The translations under genes and the position numbers were made by a program. A stretch of 37,556 nt of DNA from Alphaproteobacteria bacterium MarineAlpha2_Bin1 (lineage in GTDB: Bacteria; Pseudomonadota; Alphaproteobacteria; SHVP01), in assembly GCA_002938125.1 (NCBI GenBank), contig PTLN01000004.1:1-37556 (forward strand), written 5' to 3'. Under the pieces are notes generated by a model that had not been told where the DNA came from, did not search any database, and worked only from the letters and a program-made list of their open reading frames with translations. Below are positions 1 through 8,919 of this stretch, in pieces (positions within the stretch are counted from its first letter, which is position 1; every line of letters begins with the position of its first letter).

Positions 1-1
1 T

Positions 2-1042
2 TTTAGGCGAGAAGGAAAAGATCCCAATGCTGAACCGGTGGTTACTGGTAGTCATATAGATAGTCAGCCAACTGGTGGGAAATTTGATGGAGCATACGGT
101 GTGCTTGCTGGACTAGAAGTCCTAGAATCAGCTGAGGATATTGGTGTAGAGACTAATAGGCCGCTAGAATTTGTTGCGTGGACTAATGAGGAAGGAGGAA
201 GATTCCAGCCTGCTACGATGGGTTCAGGAGTATATGTAGGTGCAATGGATTTTAAGCAAATGTTAGATGTAAGAGATAAAAATGGAGTAAAAGTTGGTGA
301 TGTGCTTCCCGATGCATTGAACGCTATTCCAGGAGCTAATAAACGAAATTTTGGTTCTCCAATGGCTGCATATATTGAAGCCCATATTGAACAAGGCCCT
401 ATTTTAGAAAAACAAGAAAAAACAATTGGTGTAGTTACAGGAATTCAGGGTTGTAGGTGGTTTGCAATTGATGTTTTCGGATCTGAAGCACATGCAGGAT
501 CCACACCGTTTGCACTAAGAAAAGATGCATTTAAAGCAGCTCACTCTATGATCAGTAATATGTATGATATTTTTAAAGATGATGAAGATATTTTAAGGTT
601 CACTATTGGCAGATTTGAAGTATTACCCAATTCTCCAAATACAATACCAGGTAAAGTCTTTTTTACAGTTGATTTTAGGCATCCCAATGGTGAAATTTTA
701 ACTAACTTAGGGGATCAAGTTGAAACTATATGTCAAAAAAATTCACATGGTCTCAAGTTTGAAATAAAAGAAACATACAAAGTTCCACCAACTATTTTTG
801 ATCAAAATGTAGTTGGAACAATAAGAAATTCTGCAAATTCTCACAACTTTTCTGTTATGGACATAACCTCCGGAGCTTTACATGATGCAAAGTATATGAA
901 CGATATTTGTCCTAGTGGAATGATCTTTATCCCGTGTGAAGGAGGTTTGAGTCATAATGAGCTTGAGGCCGCCCAATCAAAAGACATTGCAGCTGGAACC
1001 AGAGTTCTTGCAGAAGCAATGATATCTCTTGCTAATCAGTAA
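2..1042 (+). CDS. M20 family Zn-dependent hydrolase, N-carbamoyl-L-amino-acid hydrolase / allantoate amidohydrolase type (5' partial)
   Basis: Frame is open to the window edge (FRREGKDPNAEPVVTGSHIDSQPTGGKFDGAYGVLAGLEV), so the true start is upstream. TGSHIDSQPTGGKFDG, WTNEEGGRF, EAHIEQGP and SGALHDAKYM are typical of the HyuC/AllC family. Confidence 0.93.
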   Translation, partial: FRREGKDPNAEPVVTGSHIDSQPTGGKFDGAYGVLAGLEVLESAEDIGVETNRPLEFVAWTNEEGGRFQPATMGSGVYVGAMDFKQMLDVRDKNGVKVGDVLPDALNAIPGANKRNFGSPMAAYIEAHIEQGPILEKQEKTIGVVTGIQGCRWFAIDVFGSEAHAGSTPFALRKDAFKAAHSMISNMYDIFKDDEDILRFTIGRFEVLPNSPNTIPGKVFFTVDFRHPNGEILTNLGDQVETICQKNSHGLKFEIKETYKVPPTIFDQNVVGTIRNSANSHNFSVMDITSGALHDAKYMNDICPSGMIFIPCEGGLSHNELEAAQSKDIAAGTRVLAEAMISLANQ

Positions 1043-1048
1043 TTTGAC

Positions 1049-1987
1049 ATGACAAGATCCTTAAATATAGGTGGCGCGCAGTTAGGGCCCATACAAAGAA
1101 GTGATACAAGAAAGAATGTTGTAAATCGAATGTGTGAGCTTCTTAAACAGGCTTATAGTAAAGGTTGTGATATTGTTGTATACCCTGAACTTTGTTTAAC
1201 AACTTTTTTCCCAAGATGGTTTTTTGAAGATTTATCTGAAGTAGATAATTTTTTTGAGGTCGAAATGCCTAATAAAGAATGTAAACCTTTATTTGATCTT
1301 GGCCAAAAATTAGGAATAGGTTTTTCGTTTGGTTTTGCTGAACTAAAAAAAAATAAAAAAGAAGTTAAAAGATTTAATACTAGCATAATAGTAAATTCCA
1401 AAGGTGAAATAAAATTAAAATATAGAAAAGTACATTTACCTGGCCACTCAGAGTTTGATGAAAAAAGATCGTTTCAACATCTAGAAAAGAGGTACTTTGA
1501 TATTGGAGATTTGGGTTTTCCAGTATCAAGAATCATGAATGTAAATATGGGTATGTGCATATGTAATGATAGAAGGTGGCCTGAAACATACAGAGTTATG
1601 GGTCTTCAGGATGTTGAGCTGATTTTGTTAGGTTATAATACACCCTTGCAGAATCCACCTGCACCAGAACATGATCATCTTACATCTTTTCATAATCTAT
1701 TAAGTATGCAAGCAGGTGCTTATCAAAATGCAACATGGGTAGTAGGTATTGCTAAAGCAGGCATAGAAGAGGGGGTTCACCATTTAGGCCAGAGTTCTAT
1801 TATTTCTCCCTCAGGAGAAGTTGTATCAATGTCAACTACTTTAGAGGATGAGCTAATTACAGCAAATTGTAACTTTGATTTGTGTACTTCTTATAAAGAG
1901 ACATGGTTCAATTTTGAGAAACATCGTCAACCTCAGCATTATAAATTAATTACTGAGAGAATTGGTGCAATTCCGCCAGAAAAATGA
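1049..1987 (+). CDS. N-carbamoyl-D-amino acid hydrolase (nitrilase superfamily)
   Basis: YPELCLTTFFPRW (Glu), KYRKVHLPGH (Lys) and MCICNDRRWPETYRVMGL (Cys). Long colinear resemblance to Agrobacterium D-carbamoylase (HLEKRYFDIGDLGFPV, GYNTPLQNPPAPEHDHLTSFHNLLSMQAGAYQN, HRQPQHY). 6 bp after the M20 gene. Confidence 0.93.
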   Translation: MTRSLNIGGAQLGPIQRSDTRKNVVNRMCELLKQAYSKGCDIVVYPELCLTTFFPRWFFEDLSEVDNFFEVEMPNKECKPLFDLGQKLGIGFSFGFAELKKNKKEVKRFNTSIIVNSKGEIKLKYRKVHLPGHSEFDEKRSFQHLEKRYFDIGDLGFPVSRIMNVNMGMCICNDRRWPETYRVMGLQDVELILLGYNTPLQNPPAPEHDHLTSFHNLLSMQAGAYQNATWVVGIAKAGIEEGVHHLGQSSIISPSGEVVSMSTTLEDELITANCNFDLCTSYKETWFNFEKHRQPQHYKLITERIGAIPPEK

Positions 1988-2077
1988 TTAATTATTTTGC
2001 TATGTGGAAAGATATTTTTTTTTCTTTTACAAAATATGAAATTCAATACAAAATAATATAAAATTAAAAAGAAGCTT

Positions 2078-2659
2078 ATGGTAGATATAGAGAATCATGA
2101 GTATAGGGTTATGGATAAAGATACTTCAAAATTAACAATTGAAGAGGTTCCTTTTCAGGAAAAAGAAATAGTTCATTTAAAGGATACGATTAGTGCTTTA
2201 AGAACTGAGCTAGAGGAATTTCAATTTGCAAAAGATAAAGCAGTCCAGGAAGCTTTAGCTTCAAAAAGTGGTGAGATAGAACAGTTAAAAGTAACTGCTC
2301 AGGCTCTTAGAGATGAGCTTGAAAATTTGAATTACAAAAAAGATGAAGATGTTCAAAAGGCAAAAGCCGATTCAAAAGATGAAATAGATCAACTTAAAAA
2401 GACTATTCAGGCCTTAAGAGAGGAAATTGAAGAGGTAAGGTATAATGGTGAAGCTAAGAATCAAGAAACTATAGCATTATTTAACGATGAGATTAATCAA
2501 TTAAAAAGTACAATACAGTCTTTAAGGGATGAAATTGAAAATGAAAAATTTGAACATTTAAAGCTGTTACAAAAAAAAGAGGCTGATACAGCTGCTGAGG
2601 TCAGAGTATTGCAACAATCGGCACAAGCTTTACGAGATGAATTAGATAAATTAAGTTAA
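2078..2659 (+). CDS. coiled-coil protein built of 36-aa tandem repeats
   Basis: ORF with repeats EIEQLK.T.QALRDELE..... of exactly 36 residues; heavily charged and helical. Upstream of the cyclase gene on the same strand. Confidence 0.8.
   Translation: MVDIENHEYRVMDKDTSKLTIEEVPFQEKEIVHLKDTISALRTELEEFQFAKDKAVQEALASKSGEIEQLKVTAQALRDELENLNYKKDEDVQKAKADSKDEIDQLKKTIQALREEIEEVRYNGEAKNQETIALFNDEINQLKSTIQSLRDEIENEKFEHLKLLQKKEADTAAEVRVLQQSAQALRDELDKLS
2165..2659 (+). repeat. 108-bp (36-codon) in-frame tandem repeat, 4 full copies plus a partial fifth
   Basis: Copies start at 2165 (EIVHLKDTISALR), 2273 (EIEQLKVTAQALR), 2381 (EIDQLKKTIQALR), 2489 (EINQLKSTIQSLR) and 2597 (EVRVLQQSAQALR). Spacing is 108 bp each time. 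Confidence 0.9.
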
Positions 2660-2742
2660 TAGAGAGCTAAACACTAATTATAACTAAAAAAATTAATAAA
2701 TATTATATCAGGTAATATGTTTTGAGGAAGAAGGGCAAAAGC

Positions 2743-5022
2743 ATGTCACAATCAAAAACAAAAAATAAAAAAAGTACATCGCGTAAATTAAAAGATGCGG
2801 AGTTACTGCTCAAAGTTTCTAAACTATGTGCTTCTCTTGACTCATTAGATGAAGTTCTTGAAAACCTTGTATTGATTACTTCTCAAGAAATTAAATGTGA
2901 GCGTGCAACTCTTTTTTTAAATGATCCCGTAACTAATGAACTTTATTCTAGATTTGCTCAAGGTGACTTAACTAGAGAAATAAGAATTTTAAATGATGTC
3001 GGAATTGCTGGGCATGTTTTTTCATCTGGTGAGGGTTTAATTGTTCCAGATGCATATAAAGACTCTAGATTTAATAAAGATGTTGACCAGCAAACTGGAT
3101 TTAAAACATCTAATATTTTGTGTGCTCCTGTAAGAACCGCTAAAGGAAAAATCATAGGCGCAATGCAAGCTCTTAATAAGATAGAGGGAGTATTTGATGG
3201 TGAAGATCTGTACATGCTTGAGCAGATTACAATGCAGGCTGCAGTTGCGTTAGAGAGTAATATATTTACTGAAAGAATGATTAAAAAAAGAGAACAAGAA
3301 ATGAAATTTCTTGACTTAGTTTCTGACGTTACTGCTGAGTTAGATCTTGGGGCTTTATTGCAAAGAGTGATGTCTGAAGCAACAAGAATGTTAAGTGCTG
3401 AGAGATCTACATTATTTTTAAATGACGAAAAAACTAATGAATTATTTTCAAGGATCGCCCAAGGTGACTCAGTCGGAGAAATAAGACTCCCAAACCATCT
3501 CGGAATTGCAGGTACAGTTTTTACTTCAGGAAAAAGTGTTAATATTCCTCATGCTTATGCAGATCTAAGATTTAATCCATCTTTTGATAAACAGACTGGG
3601 TTTTTTACTAGATCAATCTTGTGTGTTCCTATTGTAAATAAAGATGGAAAAGTTATTGGTGTTACCCAAGCTCTGAATAAAAAAGGTGGCCCTTTTACAG
3701 AAGAAGACGAGTCAAGACTCAAAGCTTTTACTGCACAAGTAGCAATTGCTTTAGAGAATGCAAAACTTTTTGACGATGTTCAGCAAATGAAAGAGTATAA
3801 TGACGCTGTACTAGAAAGTATGACTAACGGCGTTGTAACTGTTGATGATAAAGGAAATATTGTTACATGTAATAAAGCTGGTTTACAAATTTTTAGGGTA
3901 GATTCTGATAAAATAATAGGAAAAAACGTTGAAGAATTCTTCTCAAATGAAAATTCGATTGTCCTAGAAAGATTAAAAGTAGTTAGAGAAGAGCAGCAGA
4001 CGGATATTTTAATGGATGCAGCTCTTATTTTTAATGAAGATCAGATTTCAGCAAATCTTACAGTAATGCCTTTACTAAGTTCAGATTCAGATGGTGAAAA
4101 ATTAGGTTTAATGTTGATGGTAGAGGATATAAGTAATGAAAAAAGAATGAAGTCAACAATGTCAAGATATATGGATCCAGGAATAGCAGATCAGCTTCTA
4201 AATGATAGTGGTGATGATATTATGGGAGGCGCTAATACAACAGCAACAGTTCTATTCTCAGATGTTCGAGGTTTTACTACATTAACTGAAGAGCTCGGTG
4301 CTCAAGGGACAGTTTCATTTCTCAACGAGTATTTTACAGTGATGGTTGACTGTATTTCCAAAGAAGAAGGTATGCTGGATAAGTTTATAGGTGATGCTAT
4401 TATGGCAGCATTTGGTTTACCTATTTCTCATGATGATGATGAAGATAGAGCAGTAAGAGCATCAATATCTATGATTTCTGAGTTATGGAAATGGAATAAG
4501 GTTAGAGAGTCACAAGGTTTAAAACCAGCTGATATGGGTATCGGCCTAAATACTGACTCAGTTGTTTCTGGAAATATTGGATCTCCAAAAAGAATGGATT
4601 ATACCCTTATTGGGGATGGAGTTAATTTAGCCGCTAGATTAGAGAGTGCTTGCAAAGCTTATTCAGCAAGAATATTAATAAGTGAGAATACATTTAAAAA
4701 ATTAAAAGGTACTTATAGGGTAAGAGATGTAGATTTAGTTGTCGTAAAGGGAAAGACAGAACCTGTTGGAGTTTATGAAGTATTAGACTATCATGATGAT
4801 ACAACTTTTCCAAATTTAATGGATGTAGTAAGTCACTTTAATGAGGGTATAAAATTATATAGATCTGCTAATTGGTCAAAAGCTATCAATCAATTTGAAG
4901 AAGCTATAAAGTTTAATCCTAATGATAATTTATCAAAAACTTATATTGAAAGATGTAACTATCTTTCGTCTAATCCACCCAAAGAAGAGTGGGATGGTGT
5001 ATGGGTTATGACATCAAAATAA
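2743..5022 (+). CDS. GAF-GAF-PAS class III adenylate cyclase with C-terminal TPR-like segment
   Basis: Two similar GAF domains (ATLFLNDPVTNELYSRFAQGD / STLFLNDEKTNELFSRIAQGD). PAS-like VLESMTNGVVTVDDKGNIVTCNKAG. Cyclase motifs LFSDVRGFTTL, DKFIGDAIMAAFG, KRMDYTLIGDGVNLAARLES. Start placed at ATG 2743 (MSQSKTK) with GAGGAAGAAGG upstream rather than TTG 2722. Confidence 0.93.
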   Translation: MSQSKTKNKKSTSRKLKDAELLLKVSKLCASLDSLDEVLENLVLITSQEIKCERATLFLNDPVTNELYSRFAQGDLTREIRILNDVGIAGHVFSSGEGLIVPDAYKDSRFNKDVDQQTGFKTSNILCAPVRTAKGKIIGAMQALNKIEGVFDGEDLYMLEQITMQAAVALESNIFTERMIKKREQEMKFLDLVSDVTAELDLGALLQRVMSEATRMLSAERSTLFLNDEKTNELFSRIAQGDSVGEIRLPNHLGIAGTVFTSGKSVNIPHAYADLRFNPSFDKQTGFFTRSILCVPIVNKDGKVIGVTQALNKKGGPFTEEDESRLKAFTAQVAIALENAKLFDDVQQMKEYNDAVLESMTNGVVTVDDKGNIVTCNKAGLQIFRVDSDKIIGKNVEEFFSNENSIVLERLKVVREEQQTDILMDAALIFNEDQISANLTVMPLLSSDSDGEKLGLMLMVEDISNEKRMKSTMSRYMDPGIADQLLNDSGDDIMGGANTTATVLFSDVRGFTTLTEELGAQGTVSFLNEYFTVMVDCISKEEGMLDKFIGDAIMAAFGLPISHDDDEDRAVRASISMISELWKWNKVRESQGLKPADMGIGLNTDSVVSGNIGSPKRMDYTLIGDGVNLAARLESACKAYSARILISENTFKKLKGTYRVRDVDLVVVKGKTEPVGVYEVLDYHDDTTFPNLMDVVSHFNEGIKLYRSANWSKAINQFEEAIKFNPNDNLSKTYIERCNYLSSNPPKEEWDGVWVMTSK

Positions 5023-5027
5023 TTTTA

Positions 5028-6230
5028 TTATTTTTTTAGAGCTAATATTCCTGGAAGTTCTTTTCCCTCTAGCCATTCGAGGAAAGCTCCACCTGCAGTA
5101 GAAAGATAAGAAAAATAGTTAGCATTATTTGCTTGATTTAATGCAGCAATTGTATCTCCACCGCCTGCTAAACTAGTGATTTTATTTTCTAAGGTTAATT
5201 TTGCAATTTCGTTTGATATTTTTTTTGTAGATAAATCAAATGGACTATACTCAAAAGCTCCTAAAGGGCCATTCCAAACAACAGAATGAGATCTTCTCAA
5301 TTTATTTATTATGTTAGAAATAGATTCATTTCCAATATCTAAAATCATTTTATTCTTAGGAATTTTCTTAATATCAAACTCTTGAGCTTTGTTACCTTCT
5401 TTGATATTATTTGCAACCATAAAATCAGATGGTAAGAGGATTTCGCAATTATTTTCTTGAGCAATTTTTAATATTTTTTTTGCATCATTTATCATATTTT
5501 TTTCAAATAAACTATTTCCTATCTCTATATTTTTTGAAGCTAGAAAAGTGTTAGCCATTGCCCCACCAATCGCTACTATGTCAGCTTTTTTAACAATATT
5601 ATGAATTGTATTTAATTTAGTTGAAATTTTTGACCCACCAATAATTATCAATAATGGCCTTTTTGGTTTTTCTAATGCCTGACTTATCATTTTAATTTCA
5701 TTTTCAAGTCCAAGACCTGCAAAGGAAGGAAGGTATTTAGGAATACCAACTATAGAGGCATGATTTCTATGACAGCACGAAAAAGCATCATTAACATAGA
5801 TATCTGCTATTTCCGATAGTCTTTTTGCAAAATTCTCATCATCTAATTCTTCTTCTTTGTAATATCTTAAATTTTCCAAAAGACAAACCCCACCAAATTT
5901 TGTCTGATTTACTGCATTCAGAGCATTATTTCCAACACAATCACTAGAAAATTGAATTGAAGAAATACCGAGGTTTACACGTAAGGTCTCTAATATCTTA
6001 TAAAGAGAGTAATCTTTAATTTTTCTTCCTTCTGGTCTACCAAAATGAGATATTAAAACAACTTTGCAATTATTATTTATTAGTAGATTTATTGTAGGTA
6101 ATAATCGGTCTATTCTTAAAGTATCAGTAACTTTACCATCAATTAATGGAAGGTTAAGATCAACACGCAATAAAATAATTTGATTTAAAATCTCTGATTT
6201 TGAAATATAGTTTACTCTTGATATATCCAT
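5028..6230 (-). CDS. pgk: phosphoglycerate kinase
   Basis: LLRVDLNLPL, LISHFGRPEG, DAFSCCHRNHAS, IIGGSKISTKL, VWNGPLGAFE, AGGGDTIAAL, STAGGAFLEWLEGKELPGI are PGK signatures. Confidence 0.97.
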   Translation of the reverse strand: MDISRVNYISKSEILNQIILLRVDLNLPLIDGKVTDTLRIDRLLPTINLLINNNCKVVLISHFGRPEGRKIKDYSLYKILETLRVNLGISSIQFSSDCVGNNALNAVNQTKFGGVCLLENLRYYKEEELDDENFAKRLSEIADIYVNDAFSCCHRNHASIVGIPKYLPSFAGLGLENEIKMISQALEKPKRPLLIIIGGSKISTKLNTIHNIVKKADIVAIGGAMANTFLASKNIEIGNSLFEKNMINDAKKILKIAQENNCEILLPSDFMVANNIKEGNKAQEFDIKKIPKNKMILDIGNESISNIINKLRRSHSVVWNGPLGAFEYSPFDLSTKKISNEIAKLTLENKITSLAGGGDTIAALNQANNANYFSYLSTAGGAFLEWLEGKELPGILALKK

Positions 6231-6231
6231 A

Positions 6232-6609
6232 TCAATTTTTTTTACTCATTTCTTTAATATAAAAAATAACATTAATAATATCTATATCTTTTTTAAGTCC
6301 AGCAAAAGCCATCTTGGTTCCTTTAATGAACTTTCTAGGGTTCACTAAATATTGAGATAAATTTTCTTCATTCCAAACAACATCTGACTTTTTCATAGCT
6401 TTAGAATACCTGTATCCCTCAGCTTTACCAGCTTTCCTATTAATAACTTTGTATAAGTTAGGTCCAACACGGTGCTTAGCTCCTAAAGCAATAGTGTGAC
6501 AAGCTTTACACTTTCTATAAACTTTTTTTCCATTATCAAAGTCTTCAGAAAAAACTTGGTTTGGTAATAATAAGAATGAAAAAGACAGAATAATTATGAT
6601 AGTTCTCAC
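6232..6609 (-). CDS. c-type cytochrome, cytochrome c2 family
   Basis: CKACHT haem site, HRVGPNLYKVINRKAG and distal GTKMAFAGL. N-terminal signal peptide from a GTG start at 6609 (MRTIIIILSFSFLLLPNQVFS); the longer ORF starts at 6633. Confidence 0.9.
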   Translation of the reverse strand: MRTIIIILSFSFLLLPNQVFSEDFDNGKKVYRKCKACHTIALGAKHRVGPNLYKVINRKAGKAEGYRYSKAMKKSDVVWNEENLSQYLVNPRKFIKGTKMAFAGLKKDIDIINVIFYIKEMSKKN

Positions 6610-6669
6610 CTTAAGGCTCCAAATTAAATACATTACATATATTTTGAAATAAGAACTTATTAAAATATA

Positions 6670-7491
6670 TCAAGAACTTCCCCTTATTTTATGATTCTTA
6701 CTATTGGTTGAAAATGTATCCCTAAAACCCTTAGTCATTGCTGAGAATTGTTTAAACCCTATTTCACCATCTGATGGGTATTCCTTCTTTGAGTGGGAAA
6801 TATTAAGCGATAGAAGTGTTTCTAAATACTTATACCCCAATGTCATAGGGTTTAAGACTGGGACTGTTAAACTATTTGATATTTCATTAGAGATAGGAGA
6901 CATACAAGTACAACCAAGTAAAATAGTGTCAGCGCCATCTATATTTATCGCGTTATTACACTCATTAATTATTCTTTCCCTCTGACTTATTTCACCATCA
7001 CGCATTTCAGTAACAAAATTCTTTTCATCCGAAAGAGTATCTAATTCCCTATCTTCACTAATAAATCTGATTGAGGCACACCTAGTTGAAACTTTATACA
7101 GGTTAAGGAGATTCTCATATATAAATTTTAATTTTGGAGGCCAAATTGATACAATTGAAAATTTTTTGCCAAGCTGCATAGCAGTATACATAGAGGATTG
7201 TCCTGCGCCAACAACTGGAATATCTAAAGCTGATCTTAACGAGTTGAGCCCATAGTCTCCAACAGTATTAATAAAAATTCCATCAAATTTTTTTTGAGAT
7301 GCTCTTAACCCCGCCTCTACTATAGCAATTTCAGAAATCTGCCTATTTATTTCATTAACAGGAAAAGATGGAAGGTCAGTTTCAATTAGTCTTGCGTCAA
7401 AATTTTGACTTTTAACATTTAAAATTTCTTTAGGAGGAGTTTCGCTCCCTGTTATTCTAAATCCAGTTCCTATTACAGCAATTTTTTTCAT
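6670..7491 (-). CDS. Asp/Glu/hydantoin racemase superfamily protein
   Basis: MKKIAVIGTGFR, FDGIFINTVGDYGLNSLR, VVGAGQSS, DTILLGCTCMSP, VPVLNPMTLGYKYLE match the Asp/Glu racemase family. Substrate unknown. Confidence 0.85.
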   Translation of the reverse strand: MKKIAVIGTGFRITGSETPPKEILNVKSQNFDARLIETDLPSFPVNEINRQISEIAIVEAGLRASQKKFDGIFINTVGDYGLNSLRSALDIPVVGAGQSSMYTAMQLGKKFSIVSIWPPKLKFIYENLLNLYKVSTRCASIRFISEDRELDTLSDEKNFVTEMRDGEISQRERIINECNNAINIDGADTILLGCTCMSPISNEISNSLTVPVLNPMTLGYKYLETLLSLNISHSKKEYPSDGEIGFKQFSAMTKGFRDTFSTNSKNHKIRGSS

Positions 7492-7526
7492 AACTTTCCT
7501 CTTATATCCTTGTAAATAAAACTAAC

Positions 7527-8453
7527 CTATTCAATTGAACCATCAAGTTTATTTAATTGCTTTGATAAGGACTCAATATATTCTGAGTTCTCAATTCTAG
7601 AAACCCAATCTTTAGGTATTGAATCATAACCTAAATATGCGCCTGATAAGTTGCCAGTTATTGATCCAAGTGTATCTTGATCACCTCCGTTCAGTACTGC
7701 ACAAAACAAGCTATTTCTATACGAATCTTTATTTTTTAAAAAGGAGTAAATTGCAAAGGGAATTGTTTCATCTACTCTTTGAGATAGCTTTAGTTCTTTT
7801 GCCGCTTCTGCAGGGCTTCTATTTGCAGCAATCAATTCCATAACATTTAGTAACTTTTGTCTTATTTCTTTATTCTTTGAAAACTTTACTAAGCCAATTA
7901 TAAATTCATTTAGAGGAAATTTATCGTTTGGATCAAGGTTGACTAGCTGACCAACAGCATATGACATAAGACATGCACCATCAATACCCATAGGGTGAGA
8001 ATGAGTTACTTTTGCTGACACTTCTGAGAGTTTCCTAAGTTTTTTTGAATTCCTAAATAGTGCTCCTAGAGGAGCAATTCTCATTGCTGCACCATTCCCA
8101 AATGATCCCATGCCATCATATAATTGTTCGGCTGCCTTAGAGTATGTAATTTCATATCTTTTTACTTTAGCAAAAATCGCCGGAGTACTTGGGCTATATG
8201 ATCTCCATGGTTCTTTAGCATAGTTTTTTTGAAATTTTTCGCCAATAATTTTTTCATTTACACTCTGATCTTCAATAATTGCTTCAGCTAGCCCTAAACT
8301 CATTGCTGTATCATCGGTATATCTTAGGATATCACCTTCATTTAGCCAGTCTTCGAGACTTTCTTTAGCAATGTGAACAGCTGCAAGTTCACCAATGGAA
8401 TCTCCCACAGCTCCTCCAAGTAAAACTCCTAAAAATTTTTTTTCATACGACAA
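7527..8453 (-). CDS. ADP-ribosylglycohydrolase (DraG-like) family protein
   Basis: GAVGDSIGE, RYTDDTAMSLGLAEAI, GNGAAMRIAPLG, THSHPMGIDGACLMSYAV, LNGGDQDTLGSITGNLSGAYLGYDSIP. Both metal-binding TDDT and DQDT motifs are present. Confidence 0.93.
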   Translation of the reverse strand: MSYEKKFLGVLLGGAVGDSIGELAAVHIAKESLEDWLNEGDILRYTDDTAMSLGLAEAIIEDQSVNEKIIGEKFQKNYAKEPWRSYSPSTPAIFAKVKRYEITYSKAAEQLYDGMGSFGNGAAMRIAPLGALFRNSKKLRKLSEVSAKVTHSHPMGIDGACLMSYAVGQLVNLDPNDKFPLNEFIIGLVKFSKNKEIRQKLLNVMELIAANRSPAEAAKELKLSQRVDETIPFAIYSFLKNKDSYRNSLFCAVLNGGDQDTLGSITGNLSGAYLGYDSIPKDWVSRIENSEYIESLSKQLNKLDGSIE

Positions 8454-8562
8454 GATTAGGTTTCCCTTTAAAAAACGTTAAAAAATAGATAAAAACAAAA
8501 TTTATTAATAATCTACTTGATCAGGGGTTGGTTTAATTCATAAGCTAGTTTAAATTATTATA

Positions 8563-8811
8563 ATGACAAATAAGCAATCTTCATCAACTATTTTTTTGTC
8601 TGAAGCTCAAAAGAGATATCTCGAGAGGGGATTAGGGCAGCCTGGCGGTAAATTGCCAATTTTCAATGAAGATGGAAGTAAAATTAGTGATAAGACTATC
8701 AAATCTTGTATAGAAAAAGGATACGCTAAACCGTGGTTCAAGAATCCTGTTAAACCTGATTGGTTAATTTGCAAATTAACAGATAGAGGGAGAGATATTT
8801 TAAAAGTATAA
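8563..8811 (+). CDS. small conserved-looking hypothetical protein (82 aa)
   Basis: ORF with ATG start, standing alone in a divergent region. No recognised family. Confidence 0.6.
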   Translation: MTNKQSSSTIFLSEAQKRYLERGLGQPGGKLPIFNEDGSKISDKTIKSCIEKGYAKPWFKNPVKPDWLICKLTDRGRDILKV

Positions 8812-8861
8812 TTTTTTTTTCCAAATATTCTATAAAATGGAATTTTAACTAATTATTCATT

Positions 8862-8900
8862 TAAATATTTATGTTTTTGATTTTTAAATATAAATATTTA
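8862..8900. promoter_or_regulatory. two copies of the palindrome TAAATATTTA upstream of the ferredoxin reductase gene
   Basis: TAAATATTTA at 8862-8871 and 8891-8900. The longer arms TAAATATTTAT / ATAAATATTTA also form an 11-bp perfect inverted repeat. Ends about 19 bp before the GTG start at 8920. Confidence 0.3.
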
Positions 8901-8919
8901 TTTTATACTGAGGGGTAAA

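Noticed and set aside
5016-5035. T-rich stretch between the cyclase and pgk stops as a bidirectional terminator
   Set aside because: No clear GC-containing hairpin could be drawn; A/T runs are background in this genome.
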